This document shows, piece by piece, positions 58,659 through 64,000 of a stretch of 64,000 nt of DNA (position 1 is the first letter of the stretch; the number at the start of each line of letters is the position of its first letter). The position numbers and the translations under genes are program-made. The notes beneath the pieces are model-generated. The model was not told where the DNA came from and ran no database searches. It was given only the letters and a program-made list of their open reading frames with translations. Source of the DNA: Pseudomonadota bacterium (lineage in GTDB: Bacteria; Pseudomonadota; Alphaproteobacteria; Sphingomonadales; Sphingomonadaceae); contig JAEXFD010000052.1 in NCBI GenBank assembly GCA_023400405.1, forward strand, positions 1 through 64,000. The letters run 5' to 3'.

Positions 58659-59819
58659 ATGGCCGCCACCCTTCATTGCGATGTCGCGATCGTCGGGGGT
58701 GGGCTCGCCGGGACGCTGATCGCGCTCGCCTTGCGCCGCAAGCGGCCGGATTGCGACGTGCGGATCGTCGAGGCGGGGTCGGCGCTCGGCGGCAACCATC
58801 TCTGGTCCTTCTTCGCCAGCGACGTTGCGCCGGAGGATCGCTGGCTGGTCGCGCCGCTGATCAGCCATGGCTGGACGCGCTACGATGTCGCCTTTCCCGA
58901 GCAGGCGCGCACGCTCGCCAATTCCTATTATTCGATCGAATCGCATCGTCTCGACCAGGTCGCCCGGGCCGAGCTGCCGGCAGGGGCGGTCCTCACGCGC
59001 AAGAAGGTGGCCGATCTCGGCCCCGCTGCCGTGCTGCTCGCCGACGGAACCGCCATCGCCGCCGGTGGCGTGATCGATTGCCGCGGCATCGGCGACTTGG
59101 GCGCACTTTCCTGCGGGTGGCAGAAATTTCTCGGCCGCGAACTCGAACTCGACGAACCGCACGACTGCGAACGGCCGATGATCATGGATGCGACCGTCGC
59201 GCAGGAAGACGGCTATCGCTTCGTCTATGCGCTGCCCTTCACGCCGATGCGCATGTTCGTCGAGGACACTTATTACAGCGACACGCCCGATCTCGATCCC
59301 GCGCGGCTCGGCGAGCGGATCGATGCCTATGCCGCCACCCAGGGCTGGCAAGCTGCGCGCGTATTGCGCGAGGAAGCGGGTGTCCTGCCGGTGGTAATGG
59401 GCGGCGATTTCGATGCCTATTGGCGAGCGGGCGGTGCCGGCGTCGCCAAGGCCGGAGCGCGCGGGGGCTTCTTCCATCCGCTGACCAGCTACACGCTGCC
59501 CGATGCCGTCCGCATCGCGAGCCTCGTCGCCACGGCCGGCGACCTGGGTGGGACCGCGCTCCACGATCTTCTCCACGGCCATGCGCGCACCCTCTGGCGT
59601 CGCCGGCGTTTCTATCGGATGCTTGCCGCCATGTTGTTCAAGGCTGCCGAACCCGGCGAACGCTTTCGCGTGCTACAGCGCTTCTATCGGCTCGATCCGG
59701 CGCTGATCGGGCGCTTCTATGCCGGCCGCTCGACGCTGGGCGACAAGCTGCGCATCCTGTCCGGCCGGCCTCCGGTGCCGATCGGCCGCGCGCTCGCCGC
59801 GCTGGGGGGCGGGCGATGA
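58659..59819 (+). CDS. crtY: Lycopene beta-cyclase CrtY
   Basis: CrtY closes both ends of lycopene to give beta-carotene. The 386-residue flavoprotein has the dinucleotide fold DVAIVGGGLAGTLIALAL, the LGGNHLWSFF motif diagnostic of bacterial CrtY-type cyclases and MFVEDTYYSDTPDLD. It also has GVLPVVMGG and GARGGFFHPLTSYTLPDAVR. It overlaps crtI by four bases and heads the cluster. Confidence 0.96.
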   Translation: MAATLHCDVAIVGGGLAGTLIALALRRKRPDCDVRIVEAGSALGGNHLWSFFASDVAPEDRWLVAPLISHGWTRYDVAFPEQARTLANSYYSIESHRLDQVARAELPAGAVLTRKKVADLGPAAVLLADGTAIAAGGVIDCRGIGDLGALSCGWQKFLGRELELDEPHDCERPMIMDATVAQEDGYRFVYALPFTPMRMFVEDTYYSDTPDLDPARLGERIDAYAATQGWQAARVLREEAGVLPVVMGGDFDAYWRAGGAGVAKAGARGGFFHPLTSYTLPDAVRIASLVATAGDLGGTALHDLLHGHARTLWRRRRFYRMLAAMLFKAAEPGERFRVLQRFYRLDPALIGRFYAGRSTLGDKLRILSGRPPVPIGRALAALGGGR

Positions 59820-61294
59820 AGCGCGCCGCCGTCATCGGCGCCGGATTCGGGGGGCTCGCGCTCGCGATCCGGCTCCAGTCCGCGGGGGTCGATACCGTCG
59901 TCATCGAAGCCCGCGACAAGCCCGGCGGCCGCGCCTATTTCTGGCAGCGCGACGGCTTCACCTTCGATGCCGGCCCCACCGTAATCACCGCGCCCGAGAC
60001 GCTGGCCGAGCTCTGGAAGCTCTCCGGCCACGACATTGCCGAGGACGTGACGCTGCGCCCGGTCACGCCCTTCTACCGGCTTTCCTGGCCGGATGGCGCG
60101 CATCTCGATTACCTCAACGACGACGTTCGCCTCGCCGCAGAGATCGCGCGGATCGAGCCGGAGGACGTCGCCGGCTATCGCGAGTTTCTCGCTTATTCGG
60201 CCGACGTCTATCGCGAGGGCTATCAGAAGCTCGGCCATGTCGCCTTCCTCGACTTCCAGTCGATGCTCCGTGCCGCACCCTCCCTGGCCCGCTATGGCGC
60301 CTGGCGCTCGGTCTATTCGAAAGTCGCCGGCTTCGTGCGCAACGAGAAGCTGCGCCAGGCCTTTTCCTTCCACACCCTGCTGGTCGGCGGCAATCCGATG
60401 ACGGCGAGCTCGATCTACGCGCTGATCCACAAGCTCGAGCGCGAGAGCGGCGTGTGGTGGGCCGAAGGCGGCACCAATCGGCTGGTCGCCGGCATGGTCC
60501 GGCATTTCGAGCGGCTGGGCGGCGTGCTGCGGCTCGGGGATCCGGTCGCCGCGATCGACACGCTGGGTGATCGCGTCACCGGCCTGCGCACGGCCTCCGG
60601 CCAGGCCTTCGAAGTCGATGCCGTCGCTTCCAACGCCGATATCGTCCACAGCTATCGCGACCTGCTCAAGGGATCGCGCAGCAGTCAGCGGGTCGCACAG
60701 CGGCTGGTGCGCAAGCGCTTCTCGCCGTCGCTGTTCGTGCTCCACCTCGGCTTGCGCGGGACCTTCCCGGACATCCCGCACCATTCGATCCTGTTCGGCC
60801 CGCGCTATCAGGGGCTGCTTGCCGACATCTACGATCATGGCGTGCTGAGCGAGGATTTCTCGCTCTATCTCCATCATCCCAGCGCCAGCGACGCGACCAT
60901 GGCGCCGGAGGGCCATTCGACCTTCTATGCGCTGGTGCCGGTGCCGCATCTCGGCAAGTTCCCGGCCGACTGGGACGAAGTCGGCCCGCTGCTCGAAGAG
61001 CGAATCCTCGCCGAGCTCCAACGCCGGCTGATCCCCGACATCAAGGACCGGATCGTGACCAAGTTCGCCTATGCCCCGCCCGATTTCCGCGACGATCTCG
61101 CCGCGCACCAGGGCTCGGCCTTCAGCCTCGAGCCGATCCTGACCCAGAGCGCCTGGTTCCGCGTCCACAATCGCGACGACGCCATCGCCAATCTCTATTT
61201 CGTCGGCGCCGGCACGCATCCGGGCGCGGGCATCCCCGGCGTGGTCGGCAGCGCCAAGGCGACGGCGGCGCTGATGCTGGGAGACGGCAAGTGA
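59816..61294 (+). CDS. crtI: Phytoene desaturase CrtI
   Basis: CrtI desaturates phytoene to lycopene in four steps. The 492-residue protein starts KRAAVIGAGFGGLALAIRLQ and has DKPGGRAYFWQRDGFTFDAG, PTVITAP and FSFHTLLVGGNPM. Near the end it has FVGAGTHPGAGIPGVVGSAK, the bacterial CrtI signature. The start at 59816 overlaps the crtY stop. The stop overlaps the GTG of the LOG gene. Confidence 0.97.
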   Translation: MKRAAVIGAGFGGLALAIRLQSAGVDTVVIEARDKPGGRAYFWQRDGFTFDAGPTVITAPETLAELWKLSGHDIAEDVTLRPVTPFYRLSWPDGAHLDYLNDDVRLAAEIARIEPEDVAGYREFLAYSADVYREGYQKLGHVAFLDFQSMLRAAPSLARYGAWRSVYSKVAGFVRNEKLRQAFSFHTLLVGGNPMTASSIYALIHKLERESGVWWAEGGTNRLVAGMVRHFERLGGVLRLGDPVAAIDTLGDRVTGLRTASGQAFEVDAVASNADIVHSYRDLLKGSRSSQRVAQRLVRKRFSPSLFVLHLGLRGTFPDIPHHSILFGPRYQGLLADIYDHGVLSEDFSLYLHHPSASDATMAPEGHSTFYALVPVPHLGKFPADWDEVGPLLEERILAELQRRLIPDIKDRIVTKFAYAPPDFRDDLAAHQGSAFSLEPILTQSAWFRVHNRDDAIANLYFVGAGTHPGAGIPGVVGSAKATAALMLGDGK

Positions 61295-61872
61295 AGCGCC
61301 TCGCCATTTATTGCGGTTCGGCCAGCCCGGCCGATCCGATCTATGTCGAAACCGCGCGCGCGGTGGGGCGCGCGCTCGCCGAGCGCGGCATCGGTGTCGT
61401 CTATGGCGGCGGCAGGCTGGGCCTGATGGGTGCTGTCGCCGATGGCGCATTGGAGGCAGGCGGCGAAGTGATCGGCGTGATCCCCATGGCGCTGGTCAAC
61501 GCCGAAGTCGCGCATCGCGGCCTCACCGAGCTGCACGTCGTCGAGACGATGCACGAGCGCAAGGCGCGCTTCACCGAGCTGGCCGACGGCTTCGTCAACC
61601 TGCCCGGCGGCACCGGAACGATGGACGAGCTGTGGGAGGCGCTGAGCTGGGCGCAGCTCGGCTATCACACCGATCCGGTCGGCTTGCTCAACGTCGCCGG
61701 CTATTACGACAAGCTCGTCGAGTTCTGGGAGCATATGGGCCGCACCGGCTTCGTCCGGCCGCAGCACCAGCCGATGCTGCTGGTCGCCGAGACGCTCGAC
61801 GCGCTGCTCGAGAAAATGGCGGCCTATCAGCCGATCGTGCCGATCATCCGCATGGAACGCAGCGACCTGTGA
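61291..61872 (+). CDS. LOG-family protein (TIGR00730 type)
   Basis: The 193-residue protein has the LOG/lysine-decarboxylase-like motifs VVYGGGRLGLMGAVADGAL, ETMHERKARF and PGGTGTMDELWEAL. Family members hydrolyse nucleoside 5'-monophosphates, cytokinin ribotides being the best-known substrate. It uses a GTG start that overlaps the crtI stop (GTGA), and its own stop overlaps the crtB GTG, so it is locked inside the carotenoid operon. Whether it has a role with carotenoids is unknown. Confidence 0.9.
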   Translation: MKRLAIYCGSASPADPIYVETARAVGRALAERGIGVVYGGGRLGLMGAVADGALEAGGEVIGVIPMALVNAEVAHRGLTELHVVETMHERKARFTELADGFVNLPGGTGTMDELWEALSWAQLGYHTDPVGLLNVAGYYDKLVEFWEHMGRTGFVRPQHQPMLLVAETLDALLEKMAAYQPIVPIIRMERSDL

Positions 61873-62819
61873 GCGAAGCGGCGCTGCCTTCGCGCGCTGC
61901 GATCGTGGCGACGGCGCAGGAGTCGATCGCGCTCGGCTCGAAGAGCTTCTCCGCCGCGAGCCGACTGTTCGATCGCCCGACGCGCGAGCGCGCCTGGCTG
62001 CTCTATGCCTGGTGCCGCGCCTGCGACGATCTCGCCGACGGGCAGGATCACGGCCAGGACGCCCGGCCGGTCGATGCCGAGGCGGGGCTGGCGCGCATCC
62101 GGCTGCTCACTCGGGCCGCACTCGCCGGCGAGTGGGTCGGCGATCCGGCCTTCGACGCGCTTCGCATCGTTGCGGCCGAAACGCGCCTGCCCCGGCGCTT
62201 CATATGGGATCTGGTCGAGGGCTTTGCGCTCGATGCGTCGGGATGGCGGCCCCAGAGCGAAGCCGATCTCTATCGCTATTGCTACCATGTCGCCGGCAGC
62301 GTCGGCTGCATGATGGCCGTGGTGATGGGGATCGATCCGGGCGACGAAGCGACGCTCGACCGCGCCTGCGACCTCGGGATTGCCTTCCAGCTCGCCAATA
62401 TCGCGCGCGATATCGTGGCCGACGCCGCGATCGGCCGCTGCTATCTCCCTGCCGACTGGCTCGCCGACGCGGGAATCGCGCCCGAATCGATCGGCGAGCC
62501 CAGTCACCGCGCGCAACTGGCGACGATCGCGGCGCGGCTTGCGGATCGCGCCAGCGCCTATGCCGACAGTGCGCGTCGCGGCACGGCGAGCCTATCGTTC
62601 CGCTCGGCCTGGGCGGTGCTCGCGGCGGCCGGAATCTATGGCGACATTGCCAGGAAGGTCGCCGCCGCCGGGCCGCGAGCCTGGGATCGGCGAATCGCAG
62701 TGTCGAGCGCGGAAAAGCTCGGCTGGATCGTCCGCGCCGCGATCGACGCCCGCGCGCGCGGGACGCGCTATCCGCCCGAGCCGCGCGCGGCCGACTTGTG
62801 GACCCGTCCGAAGGCCTGA
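61869..62819 (+). CDS. crtB: Phytoene synthase CrtB
   Basis: CrtB joins two geranylgeranyl diphosphates to phytoene. The 316-residue protein has SKSFSAASRLFDRPTRERAW, the first Asp-rich motif DDLAD (53-57), YCYHVAGSVGCMM and the second motif region ANIARDIVADAAIGRCYLP. The start is GTG at 61869. It converges on the small protein gene seven bases further on. Confidence 0.96.
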   Translation: MSEAALPSRAAIVATAQESIALGSKSFSAASRLFDRPTRERAWLLYAWCRACDDLADGQDHGQDARPVDAEAGLARIRLLTRAALAGEWVGDPAFDALRIVAAETRLPRRFIWDLVEGFALDASGWRPQSEADLYRYCYHVAGSVGCMMAVVMGIDPGDEATLDRACDLGIAFQLANIARDIVADAAIGRCYLPADWLADAGIAPESIGEPSHRAQLATIAARLADRASAYADSARRGTASLSFRSAWAVLAAAGIYGDIARKVAAAGPRAWDRRIAVSSAEKLGWIVRAAIDARARGTRYPPEPRAADLWTRPKA

Positions 62820-62826
62820 TCGGGGA

Positions 62827-63063
62827 TCACCCGGTCGGGGTCGCCTTGGCAGCTTGCTCGCGCGCCATCTGTGGGGTCTGGCGCTGGCACGCCGCCGCGA
62901 TCACCGGGAAATCGAGATCGGTGTTGCGCCGAAGCGCATCCGCCGTCGCTTCCTGGCAAGCGGCGTATGACGTGTACTGCGCGGGCTCGATCCGCGCCTG
63001 CTGGCACTGAACATTGTCGTCGCTGCAGCCCATGATCGCGAGCACGTAGAGGACCTGTTGCAT
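62827..63063 (-). CDS. Small conserved cysteine-containing protein
   Basis: I do not recognise a functional family. The 78-residue protein begins QQVLYVLAIMGCSDDNVQCQ, then QYTSYAACQEATADALRRNT and DLDFPVIAAACQRQ. Four cysteines are spaced as if for two disulfides, and the short hydrophobic start could be a signal anchor. The ATG at 63063 has AAGG about nine bases upstream; an ATG at 63072 lacks spacing. Similar short proteins beside crtB are familiar from sphingomonads (from memory, unverified). Confidence 0.65.
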   Translation of the reverse strand: MQQVLYVLAIMGCSDDNVQCQQARIEPAQYTSYAACQEATADALRRNTDLDFPVIAAACQRQTPQMAREQAAKATPTG

Positions 63064-63144
63064 CGTCAGCATCCTTTCATGGCTAGAACGGCCGAGGCGG
63101 CGAGGCGTTGCATCGCCACGCCGCGCCCCCCAGATTGACGGGCC

Positions 63145-64000
63145 ATGGCTTCCCGACCTTCCGCCCTCGCGCCCGAGCGCCCGCTCTGGGGCACGCTTCG
63201 CCGCTTCATGCCCTATCTGTGGCCAAAGGACGCACCCGGCTTGCGCGCGCGCATCGTCATTGCGCTTGGGCTCGTCGTCTTCTCCAAGCTGGTCCAGGTC
63301 TATGGCGCGCCGTTCGCGCTCCAGGGTGCGATCGACCGCATGGCTTCCGGCTCGCGCGATGCCGTCTGGCTCGTGACGGCGCTGGTCGCCGGCTATGCCG
63401 CCGCGCGCCTCGGCACCGTGCTGTTCGACAATCTGCGCAACGCCGTGTTCGAAAAGGTCGGTCAGGACGCGACGCGCCGTCTCGCCGCCGACGTGTTCCG
63501 CCATCTCCACCAGCTCTCGCTGCGCTTCCATCTCGAACGGCGCACCGGCGCGATCACCAAGGTGGTCGAGCGCGGCACCAAGAGCATCGATACGATGCTC
63601 TATTTCCTGCTGTTCAACATCGCGCCGACGATCCTCGAGCTGGCGCTGGTGATGGGGATCTTCTGGACGCGCTATGGCGTGTGGCTGGTGGCCGGCACCG
63701 GGGCGATGGTGGTCGTCTATATCGCCTTCACGCGCTGGGTGACCGATTGGCGTTCGAAGCTGCGCGAACAGATGAACGATCTGGACACCGGCGCGGTCGC
63801 GCACGCCGTGGATTCGCTGCTCAACTTCGAAACGGTCAAATATTTCAACGCCGAGGCGCGCGAGGCCGCCCGCTATGAAAAGGCCGTCACCGCCTATGCC
63901 AAGGCGGCGACGACCAGCGAGAACTCGCTCGCCTGGCTCAATATCGGGCAGGCGGTGATCACCAATCTGATGCTCGGTGCCGGCATGGCGCTGGTCGTGT
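63145..64000 (+). CDS. Atm1/HMT1-type ABC exporter, N-terminal part (runs off window)
   Basis: The frame stays open from the ATG at 63145 to the window end, giving about 285 residues. These form most of the membrane domain of a half-transporter. Characteristic stretches are LRNAVFEKVGQDATRRLAAD, FRHLHQLSLRFHLERRTGAI, KVVERGTKSID and SLLNFETVKYFNAEAREAAR, all typical of the mitochondrial Atm1 and bacterial heavy-metal exporter group. The nucleotide-binding domain should lie beyond the window. The likely substrate is a glutathione conjugate or metal-thiol complex (family knowledge). Confidence 0.9.
   Translation, partial: MASRPSALAPERPLWGTLRRFMPYLWPKDAPGLRARIVIALGLVVFSKLVQVYGAPFALQGAIDRMASGSRDAVWLVTALVAGYAAARLGTVLFDNLRNAVFEKVGQDATRRLAADVFRHLHQLSLRFHLERRTGAITKVVERGTKSIDTMLYFLLFNIAPTILELALVMGIFWTRYGVWLVAGTGAMVVVYIAFTRWVTDWRSKLREQMNDLDTGAVAHAVDSLLNFETVKYFNAEAREAARYEKAVTAYAKAATTSENSLAWLNIGQAVITNLMLGAGMALVV

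Noticed and set aside
1..64000. CRISPR array, tRNA/rRNA genes, prophage or insertion sequence
   Set aside because: I looked for regular spaced repeats, cloverleaf-like segments, integrases and transposases and saw none. Repeats present are palindromic extragenic elements only.

Overview
The window is high-GC DNA with dense, often translationally coupled operons. It comes from an alphaproteobacterium, most likely a Sphingomonas-type sphingomonad. Four things point there: a glycine-rich TonB-dependent receptor, the sphingomonad-type extragenic repeat (translated here as FALSLSKG/STGSARTG inside flgI), a crtY-crtI-crtB carotenoid cluster, and an alphaproteobacterial flagellar hierarchy with an FlbD-like activator. 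No tRNA, rRNA, CRISPR array, insertion sequence or prophage was seen.

Layout. 1-590 is the 3' end of a TonB-dependent receptor. 656-11598 (minus) holds the axial flagellar operon flgBCDEFGHIJKL followed by motA-motB. 11810-18026 (plus) holds a second, miniature MotA/MotB-like pair, flgA, flgM, flgN, a transglycosylase, flhA and fliA. An M28 peptidase and the flagellin gene (minus) follow. 20650-36170 (plus) is one long run: flbD, fliEFGHIJKLMNOPQR, flhB, fliD, fliS. 36174-43701 is mostly housekeeping metabolism: CoA-transferase, flavin reductase, orphan response regulator, zntB, siroheme N-domain, lysA, small lipoprotein, argH, tlpA. 43758-52852 (minus) is a chemotaxis operon in the order STAS protein, cheY, cheA, cheW, MCP, cheW, cheR, cheB, and a coiled-coil protein. 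53181-57913 holds an AraC regulator, an esterase, a PaiB-like protein and a TonB receptor. 58403-62819 holds a DUF2007 protein and crtY-crtI-LOG-crtB. The window ends in a small conserved protein and a truncated Atm1-type ABC exporter.

Regulation can be partly read from the DNA. FlbD carries the GAFTGA motif of sigma-54 activators, and sigma-54 (-24/-12) promoters lie before flgB, before the mini-stator pair and before slt-flhA-fliA. Clusters of TTGCCGG/CCGGCAA, which look like activator sites, sit near them. Sigma-28-like boxes (TAAAGTTT-N11-GCCGATAA type) lie before flgM, motA, fliD, the che operon and, more weakly, flagellin. A CtrA-like box lies before flbD. The inferred cascade is CtrA?, then FlbD/sigma-54, then FliA/FlgM, then flagellin, motor and chemotaxis genes.

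The observations most worth following are: the last gene of the che operon, a soluble coiled-coil protein with a CheZ-like DxxxQ signature and a degenerate MCP-tip-like segment in a cluster without cheZ; the miniature stator pair under its own sigma-54 promoter; the repeat inserted in the flgI signal-peptide region; and an FlgH with no cysteine.
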